Shown here: positions 17,146-24,920 of the stretch, one piece after another
Layout: every line of letters starts with the position of its first letter
Numbering within the stretch: position 1 is the stretch's first letter
Assembly (NCBI GenBank): GCA_002438805.1
Contig: DJQV01000017.1
Span: forward strand, 39,193-77,610
From: Bacteroidales bacterium UBA6377
GTDB lineage: Bacteria > Bacteroidota > Bacteroidia > Bacteroidales > UBA932
Reading direction: 5' to 3'
DNA length: 38,418 nucleotides
Notes under the pieces: generated by a model
The model's database searches: none
What the model saw: the letters and a program-made list of their open reading frames with translations, nothing else
Told to the model about the DNA's origin: nothing
Made by a program: the position numbers and the translations under genes

Positions 17146-18639
17146 ATGAAACTTTTTGCCAAAATCCTCGCCTGCGTGCTCCTTGTCTCGGCATGCGGCG
17201 GCAAAACCGAGACGCCGCAGTACGGCACCTACACCAACCCTGTCCTCGGGGGAGATTATCCGGACCCGTCCATTCTCAGGGACGGAGAGGACTACTATCT
17301 CACCCATTCTTCGTTTGACTACAACCCGGGCCTCATCGTCTGGCACTCTACCGACCTTGTCAACTGGGAGCCGATAAGTTATGCTTTGAGCACCTATCTC
17401 GGCAGCGTCTGGGCTCCGGACTTCGCGAAGGTTGACGGCCAATACAGGATATATTTCACTGTGCACGGCCGCGGCAACTGGGTGGTCACAGCGGATAGCC
17501 CTTACGGGCCGTGGAGCGAGCCTAAGGATCTGCACGTGGGCGGCATCGACCCGTGCATCGCCGTGGCTGAAGACGGCACCAAGTGGCTCTTCTTGAGCGG
17601 AGGCATGCGCAAGAAGCTGACGGCTGACGGACTTGACACCGTGGAAGGTACTGATGAGCACGTATATGACGGCTGGATCTTCCCGTCCGACTGGGTGACC
17701 GAGGGGCTCTGCCTTGAGGGGCCGAAACTCAAGAAGGTAGGTGACTGGTGGTATTACCTGAGTGCTGAGGGCGGCACCGCAGGCCCTCCTACAAGCCACA
17801 TGGTGACGGTGGCCCGCAGCAAGAGCCTTGACGGCCCTTGGGAGAACTCCCCGTACAACCCGCTGATCCACACATGGAACGCCACCGACCGCTGGTGGTC
17901 AAGGGGACACGGTTCGCTCATTGACACTCCTGACGGACGCTGGTACTGCATCTATCACGCCTACGAGAACGGCTTCACCGGACTCGGACGCCAGACTCTG
18001 CTTGAGCCGGTGCAGTTTGACAGTGAAGGCTGGCCGAGGAGCGTGGTCTCTGATGTTGCCGCTCCTATAGCGGCGCCGCTTCCTCTTCACCCGACGGACC
18101 GAAAGGCGCATCTGGGAGAGTTCCGCGTGGGACTAGACTGGAAATACTACAAGGATTTCGACCCTTCACGCGCTTCCATCAAGGACGGTGTCCTCACTCT
18201 CAAGTCTACCGGCACCTGCCCTGCGGACTCCGCTCCGCTCATGTTCGTGGCGGGTGACCATGCCTATGAGTTCGAGGCTGAGATCGAGAGGACTCCGGGT
18301 GCTGTGGCCGGCCTCGTGATCTATTACGACAACCGTTTCTATGTGGGACAGGGCATCAATGACAGGGGAACTCTCCGCTTCCGCCGCGACAAGGGCGGTG
18401 TGCGCAGCAAACTCCCTGATGTTGAGCATATCTGGCTGCGCATACGCAATGACAACCAGGTCATCACAGGCTATTATAGCCTTGACGGCAAGGAATGGGT
18501 AAAGGAAGAGTGGGGCATGGAAATCTCCGGTTTCAACCACAATACTTTCCATGATTTCCAGAGCATGCTTCCGGGTCTGATGGCCGCCGGCGACGGTGAA
18601 GTGAAGTTCAGCAATTTCAAGTATCGTGTCCTTGATTAG
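17146..18639 (+). CDS. GH43-family glycosidase lipoprotein (arabinofuranosidase or xylosidase)
   Basis: A 497-residue glycoside hydrolase of family 43. The start at 17146 gives a lipoprotein signal (MKLFAKILACVLLVSACGG, Cys17); the frame opens earlier at a TTG (17122) but without a signal. The three acidic residues of the five-bladed propeller are visible: the base Asp40 in YPDPS, the pKa-modulating Asp135 in GIDPCI, and the acid Glu191 in LEGPKL. Residues about 330-495 form a second, concanavalin-like beta-sandwich as in many GH43 enzymes. GH43 enzymes remove arabinose or xylose from arabinan, xylan or pectin side chains; I cannot fix the subfamily. It is the first gene of a three-gene run (1 bp before the next), with a weak -7-like TATCTTTA at 17110. 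Confidence 0.88.
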   Translation: MKLFAKILACVLLVSACGGKTETPQYGTYTNPVLGGDYPDPSILRDGEDYYLTHSSFDYNPGLIVWHSTDLVNWEPISYALSTYLGSVWAPDFAKVDGQYRIYFTVHGRGNWVVTADSPYGPWSEPKDLHVGGIDPCIAVAEDGTKWLFLSGGMRKKLTADGLDTVEGTDEHVYDGWIFPSDWVTEGLCLEGPKLKKVGDWWYYLSAEGGTAGPPTSHMVTVARSKSLDGPWENSPYNPLIHTWNATDRWWSRGHGSLIDTPDGRWYCIYHAYENGFTGLGRQTLLEPVQFDSEGWPRSVVSDVAAPIAAPLPLHPTDRKAHLGEFRVGLDWKYYKDFDPSRASIKDGVLTLKSTGTCPADSAPLMFVAGDHAYEFEAEIERTPGAVAGLVIYYDNRFYVGQGINDRGTLRFRRDKGGVRSKLPDVEHIWLRIRNDNQVITGYYSLDGKEWVKEEWGMEISGFNHNTFHDFQSMLPGLMAAGDGEVKFSNFKYRVLD

Positions 18640-18640
18640 C

Positions 18641-20221
18641 ATGAGAAGATTCTTTGTCATGATGGTGGCGTCGCTTTTTGCGGCGCTGCCTTCTTCATTT
18701 GCCGCCCAGGTGGAAAAATGGGGACGTTTCGAGTACAGTTGTGAGGCTTCCGTCAAGGGTAACCCTTTCGATGTGAAGTTCTCGGCCGTCTTCTCCAACG
18801 GCACCGAGAAGACTGAGGTAAGAGGTTTCTATGACGGTGACGGGGTCTTCCGTGTCCGTTTCATGCCTCAGAGCGAGGGGGAGTGGACATTTGTCACCAG
18901 GAGCAATGTGGCGGCGTTGAGGGGCAGGAAGGGTTCGTTTACCTGCATCCCGGCTTCGGAGGGCAACCATGGCCCTGTCGGGGTGATGGAGGGCAACGTC
19001 CACGGGTTCAGCTATGCTGACGGGCTGGTCTTCCATCCTCTCGGCACCACGGCCTACAGCTGGATGCACCAGAGTACGGCCCGTCAGGAGGAGACTCTCG
19101 CCTCGCTTGAGGCGGCGCGTTTCAACAAGGTGCGCATGTGCGTTTTCCCGAAAAACTACCCGCTCTGCCGTGAGATTCCGGATCTGCTGCCGTTTGAGAA
19201 GAAGGGGGGCGGCTTCGATTTTTCTCGTCCCGTTCCGGAGTATTTCAGGCACATAGAGTCCCTGCTGGACAGGATGGACACACTCGGCATTCAGGCGGAC
19301 CTGATCCTTTTCCATCCTTACGACAAGGGTGTCTGGGGCTTTGACAGCATGCCGCAGGAGGCCAATCTGGCGTATCTGGATTATTTTCAGGCACGTGTGG
19401 CATCGTTCCGCAATGTGTGGTGGTCTCTGGCCAATGAATATGACTACTGCAAGGCCAAGAGTCTTGAGGACTGGAGAGGGCTTATCGCCCGTGTGGGGGA
19501 CAACGACCCTTACGGTCATCTGTGCTCGATCCATGGCAGTACGGCCAAGTATTACCCGGTATGGGAGGGCGGCCTGACGCACGCCAGCATCCAGGATGAG
19601 GCTCCGGTGGAGGACTTCGGAAGGGCGGCTACCGTACGGAACATCTATCCGATGCCTGTGGTGTTTGATGAGGTGTGCTACGAGGGCAATCTTCCGTCCC
19701 GTTGGGGGCGTCTGAGCGGAGAGGAGATGCTCCACCGCATCTGGCAGGGGCTCATCGCAGGGACTTATGTGACCCATGGGGAGTGCTACCAGTACGAGGA
19801 GGGGGACTTCGATGATATCTTCTGGGCCAAGGGCGGACTTTGGAGAGGAGAGTCGTGGAAACGCATCGGTTTCACCCTTGATATTCTTTCTGGTCTAAAG
19901 AGGCCGCTCGAACTTGCCGACACCAGCCGCGACCATCAGACTGCAACGGACGGAGAGGGCAACTATTATGTATATTTCGGGGAGAAGATGCCCGGTGTGT
20001 GGGATTTCAATCTTCCGGCCAAGTGTGCGGGCTATGCTAGGTTGCAGCCGGGGACGAAGTTCCGTGTGGAGGTGATTGACACCTGGGGCATGACTGTCTC
20101 GGCCGTCGCGGGGGTGTTCGAGACCGGAGAGGTCGAGGACTACAGGCTCTTTGACAAGTCACGCCAGAAGATCCGCCTTCCGAAGACACCTTATATATTG
20201 TTGAGGATAACGGCTTTATGA
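18641..20221 (+). CDS. DUF5060/DUF4038-type putative glycoside hydrolase
   Basis: A 526-residue secreted protein; the ATG at 18641 is 1 bp after the GH43 stop and gives the signal peptide MRRFFVMMVASLFAALPSSFA. Residues about 25-115 form a beta-sandwich of DUF5060 type (KWGRFEYSCEAS, FMPQSEGEWTFVTRSN). The rest looks like a TIM barrel (DUF4038-like): GLVFHPLGTTAYSWMHQ, HPYDKGVWGF, then WWSLANEYDY with Glu266 as the likely acid/base and VVFDEVCYEG with Glu344 as the likely nucleophile. A small C-terminal beta domain ends the protein. DUF4038 includes the GH140 apiosidase, but this architecture with DUF5060 is different, so the substrate is open. The gene overlaps the next one by 4 bp. Confidence 0.75.
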   Translation: MRRFFVMMVASLFAALPSSFAAQVEKWGRFEYSCEASVKGNPFDVKFSAVFSNGTEKTEVRGFYDGDGVFRVRFMPQSEGEWTFVTRSNVAALRGRKGSFTCIPASEGNHGPVGVMEGNVHGFSYADGLVFHPLGTTAYSWMHQSTARQEETLASLEAARFNKVRMCVFPKNYPLCREIPDLLPFEKKGGGFDFSRPVPEYFRHIESLLDRMDTLGIQADLILFHPYDKGVWGFDSMPQEANLAYLDYFQARVASFRNVWWSLANEYDYCKAKSLEDWRGLIARVGDNDPYGHLCSIHGSTAKYYPVWEGGLTHASIQDEAPVEDFGRAATVRNIYPMPVVFDEVCYEGNLPSRWGRLSGEEMLHRIWQGLIAGTYVTHGECYQYEEGDFDDIFWAKGGLWRGESWKRIGFTLDILSGLKRPLELADTSRDHQTATDGEGNYYVYFGEKMPGVWDFNLPAKCAGYARLQPGTKFRVEVIDTWGMTVSAVAGVFETGEVEDYRLFDKSRQKIRLPKTPYILLRITAL

Positions 20222-22710
20222 AAAAGATAGCAATATTGGCCTCGCTCCTGTCTCTTTGCCTTGGGCTTTCTGCCCAGACCATCAGCTATAAAGGAGAGGA
20301 AGTCAAGCTCGGGCCGCATGCGTTCTATGTGGACGGCAGCCTCAGCGCAGAGCAGGCGGCGCAGTCGCCTTATGTGTTCCGCACGTTCAACGAAGCCATG
20401 GCCAAGGTCAGCGACGGCACTGCTTCTGACCCGATGAGGGTGTATATCGCGCCTTGGGTGTATTGGGTTGATGATCCGGATGATCCCGAGGATCGCGTAC
20501 CGGAGGAGGGACAGGGTGCCCCGATAGGGCTTACCGTCCGTTGCGAGGCGCTCCATCTTCTGGGTATGGCCACGGATGCCCGTGATGTGGTGCTCGGCTC
20601 CGCAAGGGGGCAGACCCAGGGTGCGAGGGGTAATTTCACGATGTTTGACTTCTATGGTGACGATCTGGTTGTCAAGGATTTGACCATGGGCAACTATTGC
20701 AACATAGATCTTGAATATCCCCGTAACCCCGAATTCAACAGGGCCAAGCGCAATCCGGCCATCACCCAAGCTCAGCTGGCTTTCTGCCACGGGGACAGGG
20801 TGTATGTGGAGAACGTCCGTTTTGTGTCCCGTCTCAACCTGACTCCTCTGACCGGCTCCAAGCGCATCCTATTTGTGGACTGCCACTTTGAGAGCACGGA
20901 TGATTCCCTCAACCACTGCGGCGTGCATCTGGGATGCGACCTGGATTTCTGGGGGAGGCAGCCGTTCGGCAGTGTGGACCGCTGCGGCACCGTATTCATG
21001 GACTGCGACTTCAATGTCCGCCACGGTGAGGCCGTACAGGCGGTGAGCAAGAATGTCGGCAGGCACAGTCTCGTCGATGTCCGCTATCACGCCGGCCGTC
21101 CTGTCCAGCTTGCATGGACATTCCGTCCGGAGGAGTGGCTGCGCTGCTATCAGTACAATATTTCCCTTGACGATGCGCCTGCTTTCGTGGGTGCCGCCAA
21201 GCCATACAATACCATCATTCTCGACCAGAAGGCCCAGCTTTTTGCCTATCGTCTTGTGGAGGATGACGGGACGGTGCTTTACAATACCTACAACCTTCTC
21301 CGCGGAGACGATGACTGGGACCCACAAGGCATAAAGGCCAAGGTCGAGGCTCTGTCGAAGCGTGACGGGAGGGATTATGCCAACATCCCGACCTGTCTTG
21401 ACATGGATGTGCGTGAGGCTTCTCTCCAGACCGGCAAGGGTTCTGTGACTCTTACGGCCACGCCGATGAGACATCTTGGTTATCCGCTTCATAATCAGAA
21501 AGTTTACTGGAAAGTACAGCCGGGCTATGAGCGTTTTGTCAAGCTCTCTTGTCTTGAGGGGGAGAAGTGCGAAGTGACTCCGGTCAACAGTGAGGACAAG
21601 ACTCAAGAATTCGATGTGATAGCCTATACGGCCGAGGGGCTTGAGGTCGCCGCCAAGTTGACTGTAGCTCCTGATTTCGTGCCGGCTCCGGCGTTTGTCG
21701 AGAAGCCTGTCTTGAGAATTTCCGGCACAGAGGCGAGGGTAGAGTATGAGCTTGATCTTCAAGGACGTGCGGATGAGTCTCTGGTCACATGGTATCGTTG
21801 CGATGACCGTAAGGGAGGCGGGGCTGTGCCTGTGCGCGTCTCCAGGATGGGAGTGCCTCATCTTGATTATAAACTTACCCGTGAGGATGCCGGGCATTAT
21901 CTGATGGTCGGTGTGGCCCCGAAGCATCTGCGCTGCGAGCCGGGGGAGGAGGTGCGCATCGTGAGCAAGTCGCGCATCAAGGCTTCAGGCCTGCCTGCCA
22001 CGAAGGCATATTTCACCGATTTTAGCGATTTCCCTTGCGACAACCAGCTGGAGGTGAAGCCGGGATATTGGACTGTGGACGCTTTCATCCCTGAAGATAC
22101 GAGGATGTACTACAAGCATGATCCGGATCTTTCGCAGCCTTGCTGGCTTTACGGCACAGGCATCAACGGGGCCAAGGGCTACGGAATCCAGCAGCTTCAG
22201 CAGGGCGCGCGTCTGCGCTATACTCCGCTTGATGGCAAGTATGGCGACATGTCGGTGACATGGCAGGTGGATCCGGCCAAGGACGGTGGTCAGGGCTTCG
22301 GAAGCGCGAGGCAGCAGTATCTGGATCTTTTCGTGAAGTTCGACACCCGTAGCCTGACCGGTTATGCGCTCCGTGTCATTCGCACCACCAAGTATGCCAA
22401 TGCTGTGGATGTGCTCCTTGTCAAATATGACAACGGTCATGTGGAGCCCGTGTGTGATCCTGTCACGGTGGACTGTTTCCTCACCGGATGTGTGCTCTCG
22501 GTTTCCATGCACGGGGATGAGCTTCGCGCTTCTGTGTGCGGCCCGGGCCGTGTGGCGGAGCTTGCTTCCGATCCGGCAGTGCATCATGGGGCTGAACTCA
22601 GCGCCAAAGTCGAGCCGAACAGTTTTGGAGGTTTCGGTCTTCAGCATACCAGTACCGTGGGCACGGAGAGCCGTATCCTTGTGCACTCGGTGCGTGCCGA
22701 GTGGGAATAG
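20218..22710 (+). CDS. Large secreted parallel beta-helix protein, function unassigned (pectin-linked)
   Basis: An 830-residue exported protein (signal peptide MKKIAILASLLSLCLGLSAQ), starting inside the previous gene's stop (ATGA overlap). Residues about 30-390 look like a right-handed beta-helix of the pectate-lyase/pectinesterase fold: YVFRTFNEAMAKV at the entry, DDLVVKDLTMGNYCNIDL, RVYVENVRFVSRL, ILFVDCHFESTDDSLN, TVFMDCDFNVRHGEAV. It lacks the QDT, DFIFG and LGRPW motifs of CE8. Residues about 395-590 look like Ig-like modules and about 600-830 like a concanavalin-type sandwich. Candidates are a new lyase, esterase or GH28-like enzyme; the acidic pair in STDDSLN could be catalytic but this is a guess. 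It is the last gene of the GH43 unit. Confidence 0.6.
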   Translation: MKKIAILASLLSLCLGLSAQTISYKGEEVKLGPHAFYVDGSLSAEQAAQSPYVFRTFNEAMAKVSDGTASDPMRVYIAPWVYWVDDPDDPEDRVPEEGQGAPIGLTVRCEALHLLGMATDARDVVLGSARGQTQGARGNFTMFDFYGDDLVVKDLTMGNYCNIDLEYPRNPEFNRAKRNPAITQAQLAFCHGDRVYVENVRFVSRLNLTPLTGSKRILFVDCHFESTDDSLNHCGVHLGCDLDFWGRQPFGSVDRCGTVFMDCDFNVRHGEAVQAVSKNVGRHSLVDVRYHAGRPVQLAWTFRPEEWLRCYQYNISLDDAPAFVGAAKPYNTIILDQKAQLFAYRLVEDDGTVLYNTYNLLRGDDDWDPQGIKAKVEALSKRDGRDYANIPTCLDMDVREASLQTGKGSVTLTATPMRHLGYPLHNQKVYWKVQPGYERFVKLSCLEGEKCEVTPVNSEDKTQEFDVIAYTAEGLEVAAKLTVAPDFVPAPAFVEKPVLRISGTEARVEYELDLQGRADESLVTWYRCDDRKGGGAVPVRVSRMGVPHLDYKLTREDAGHYLMVGVAPKHLRCEPGEEVRIVSKSRIKASGLPATKAYFTDFSDFPCDNQLEVKPGYWTVDAFIPEDTRMYYKHDPDLSQPCWLYGTGINGAKGYGIQQLQQGARLRYTPLDGKYGDMSVTWQVDPAKDGGQGFGSARQQYLDLFVKFDTRSLTGYALRVIRTTKYANAVDVLLVKYDNGHVEPVCDPVTVDCFLTGCVLSVSMHGDELRASVCGPGRVAELASDPAVHHGAELSAKVEPNSFGGFGLQHTSTVGTESRILVHSVRAEWE

Positions 22711-22730
22711 CTTCTGTCCTGTAATATGAT

Positions 22731-22763
22731 AAAAGCCCGGTCCGTGGTTCGGATCGGGCTTTT
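22731..22763. terminator. Bidirectional terminator between convergent genes
   Basis: A 14-bp stem with one G-T pair (AAAAGCCCGGTCCG at 22731-22744 and CGGATCGGGCTTTT at 22750-22763) and a 5-nt loop. T runs occur on both strands, so it can end both the beta-helix gene and the minus-strand cupin gene. Confidence 0.9.
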
Positions 22764-22782
22764 GTGGGTATTGCGGGTTGAA

Positions 22783-23241
22783 CTATTTCTTGGTGAGGAA
22801 ATTTTCCCTCATAGGGTTGAAGCAGTCGATGAGGATGCCCGGCTCAAGGCATACGCAGCCGTGCTCGATGTTCGGCTGCTTGTAGAGTGCGTCACCGGCC
22901 TCGACGATCTTTGTCACACCGCCGATGGTGAACTCGAATTTGCCTGAGGCGACATAGGTCACCTGTGAGTGGGGATGGCTGTGCATCGCTCCGACTTCTC
23001 CCTTGTCGAACTTGACTTTGACCATCATGATGTTGTCGTTGTAGCCGAGGATCTGGCGCTCGACTCCGCCGCCCGCATCCTCCCAAGGGGTGTCTGCAGC
23101 GAAGATGAAGTTACTGCTCTGGTTCATGATTGTGTTGTTGTTATCTGTGGATGCCGTGTTTTTCTCTGCGTTGCCTCCGCAGCAGGACGCGGTAGCGAGC
23201 ACGGCGGTCGCAATCGCGAGAATCTTGACTATTGTTTTCAT
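22783..23241 (-). CDS. kdgF: KdgF-like cupin with an N-terminal export/lipoprotein signal
   Basis: A 152-residue protein whose residues 50-150 form a single cupin very like KdgF, which converts unsaturated 4,5-uronates released by pectin or alginate lyases into the linear keto form. Visible are PWEDAGGGVERQILGY, the metal-binding HSHPHSQ (His87, His89, His91, Gln93), EHG (His127), and the C-terminal LIDCFNPMRENF with Asp139, Phe141 and Arg145. KdgF is normally a cytoplasmic protein of about 110 residues. Here about 40 extra residues form a hydrophobic signal ending TASC-CGG (Cys20, an imperfect lipobox), so it may be periplasmic or surface-anchored. An internal ATG at 23127 (Met39) could also yield the usual cytoplasmic form. 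It is divergent from the PL10-like lyase at 23314, which fits its role. Confidence 0.8.
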   Translation of the reverse strand: MKTIVKILAIATAVLATASCCGGNAEKNTASTDNNNTIMNQSSNFIFAADTPWEDAGGGVERQILGYNDNIMMVKVKFDKGEVGAMHSHPHSQVTYVASGKFEFTIGGVTKIVEAGDALYKQPNIEHGCVCLEPGILIDCFNPMRENFLTKK

Positions 23242-23264
23242 AAAAATGGTATGATAAAATTTCT

Positions 23265-23272
23265 CAAATATA
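23265..23272 (-). promoter_or_regulatory. Predicted -7 box of the kdgF-like gene
   Basis: TATATTTG on the minus strand, a perfect -7 consensus, 23 nt before the cupin start codon. It lies 13 bp from the divergent -7 box of the lyase gene, so the two promoters share their upstream sequence. Confidence 0.6.
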
Positions 23273-23285
23273 CACAGAAAATCCG

Positions 23286-23293
23286 TATCTTTG
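23286..23293 (+). promoter_or_regulatory. Predicted -7 box of the PL10-CE12/CE8 operon
   Basis: TATCTTTG on the plus strand, a perfect -7 consensus, 20 nt before the PL10-like start at 23314. The mRNA leader would be very short. No clear -33 TTG is seen. Confidence 0.6.
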
Positions 23294-23313
23294 ACTGAAA
23301 TAACCGCAATAGC

Positions 23314-24918
23314 ATGAACACTAAAATCAGATTTATCATCCTCGGGGCGGTGCTGTGCCTGCCTCTTTCCATGTCAGCAAAACCGAAATCTCTTGAGGAC
23401 AAAGCTCTTGAGACGATGAAGACGGCCACTCAGTATATGATGGACAAGGTCAGCTACAACGGAGGCTTCGTCTGGAACTACCTTCCCGACATGTCCCGCC
23501 AGTGGGGTGAGATGGAAGCCAAGCGCACCATGGTCTGGACCCAGGATCCGGGTACGCCTCAGGTCGGGCACATGCTGCTTGATGCGTACCACGCCACTGG
23601 GGACGAATATTATTATGAGGCAGCCAAGAAGGTGGCCTCAGCACTCATCTGGGGACAGCTCGAGTGCGGCGGCTGGAACTACTGTTTCGATTTCGCCGGT
23701 GAGGCTTCCCTCAAGGACTGGTACGCCACGGTAGGCAAAAGCGGCTGGAGACTTGAGGAGTTCCAGCACTATTACGGCAACGCCACCTTCGATGACTCCG
23801 CCACCACCGACTGCGCTAAGTTCCTGCTCCGCATATATGTCGAGATGTATGATCCGATCTTCCGCCCCTCTCTCGACAAGGCCATCAAGTTCGTGCTTGA
23901 CAGCCAGTATCCTGTGGGCGGCTGGCCTCAGAGGTATCCGCTGATGTTCGACCATCCTTTCCAGGGCAGGGCTGACTACAGCTCTTTCATCACTCTCAAC
24001 GACGATGTGATTCCGGAGGCCTGCGACTTCCTCCTCCAGTGCTACCAGTCTCTCGGTGTTCCGGGGCTCAAGGAGCCTATCTACAGGGCGATGCACTGCA
24101 CGATCCTGCTTCAGCAGGGGGCGCCTTATGCCGGATGGGCTGACCAGTACACGGTGGCAGACCTCAAGCCTGCCCATGCCCGGTCATACGAGCCGCGCGG
24201 TGTCAACTCCGGCACCACCGTCTCCATGATCCGCCAGATGATGAGATATTACCGTCTTACCGGCGACACCCGTTTCATGGCCGGCATCCCAGCAGCCATC
24301 GAGTTCCTCGAGTCACAGAAACTCCCCGCATCAGAGGTGGCCAAGTGGGAGCGCAAGACCAACAATCCGGATGCCTTCCTTGCACCTCGCTTCATCGATC
24401 CGGACAGCGGAAAGCCTCTCTATGTGCACCGTGTAGGCTCCAACTACTATAACGGCCATTACTTTATCAACCAGGAGATTTCCGGGACCATCGGCCACTA
24501 CAGCTCCGCTTCATGGGTTGACACCAAGGCTCTCCGCAAGGCTTATGACGAGCTGATGGCCACTCCGGTGGAGGAGCTCACCAGGAATTCGCCTCTTGCC
24601 TGCGATGAACTCGTGCCTCTCGACAGATTCTATTGCAGGATGCCTCTGAATGTCAGTGAGAAGGATGTCAAGGACATCATCTCCTCTCTCAGCGCAGAAG
24701 GCTGCTGGCTGACTCCGCTCACCACGACTTCCAATCCGTACAAGCCGGGAGCACCGACCACCCCGAGCAGCGAGACCAAGTATGTACGGACCAATGTGGG
24801 CGATGAGTATGACACATCTCCATACCGCTGCGAGACCGGCGAGATGTGCATCTCGACACGCGAATACATGAACAGGATGATGACCCTTATATCATTTGTA
24901 GACAAAGAGAAAAAATAA
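23314..24918 (+). CDS. Secreted pectate lyase, PL10-like
   Basis: A 534-residue secreted protein with signal peptide MNTKIRFIILGAVLCLPLSMSA. It shows features of the Pec_lyase family (PF09492, polysaccharide lyase family 10), an alpha-toroid fold: repeated helices with YEAAKKVASALIWGQLECGGWNY, then the diagnostic DSQYPVGGWPQRYP and ITLNDDVIPEACDFLLQCY. Lyases of this family cut polygalacturonate by beta-elimination and leave 4,5-unsaturated ends, the substrate of the KdgF-like cupin across the divergent promoter. It is longer than a typical PL10 catalytic domain (about 330 residues) because of an N-terminal extension (about 25-130) and a C-terminal part. The next gene begins 2 bp after its stop, so both are one transcript. 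Exact subfamily is uncertain. Confidence 0.8.
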   Translation: MNTKIRFIILGAVLCLPLSMSAKPKSLEDKALETMKTATQYMMDKVSYNGGFVWNYLPDMSRQWGEMEAKRTMVWTQDPGTPQVGHMLLDAYHATGDEYYYEAAKKVASALIWGQLECGGWNYCFDFAGEASLKDWYATVGKSGWRLEEFQHYYGNATFDDSATTDCAKFLLRIYVEMYDPIFRPSLDKAIKFVLDSQYPVGGWPQRYPLMFDHPFQGRADYSSFITLNDDVIPEACDFLLQCYQSLGVPGLKEPIYRAMHCTILLQQGAPYAGWADQYTVADLKPAHARSYEPRGVNSGTTVSMIRQMMRYYRLTGDTRFMAGIPAAIEFLESQKLPASEVAKWERKTNNPDAFLAPRFIDPDSGKPLYVHRVGSNYYNGHYFINQEISGTIGHYSSASWVDTKALRKAYDELMATPVEELTRNSPLACDELVPLDRFYCRMPLNVSEKDVKDIISSLSAEGCWLTPLTTTSNPYKPGAPTTPSSETKYVRTNVGDEYDTSPYRCETGEMCISTREYMNRMMTLISFVDKEKK

Positions 24919-24920
24919 AA

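Noticed and set aside
18695..19777. A 360-residue minus-strand frame opposite the DUF5060-type gene
   Set aside because: Antisense to a gene with a signal peptide and likely catalytic residues; His/Arg-rich shadow composition.
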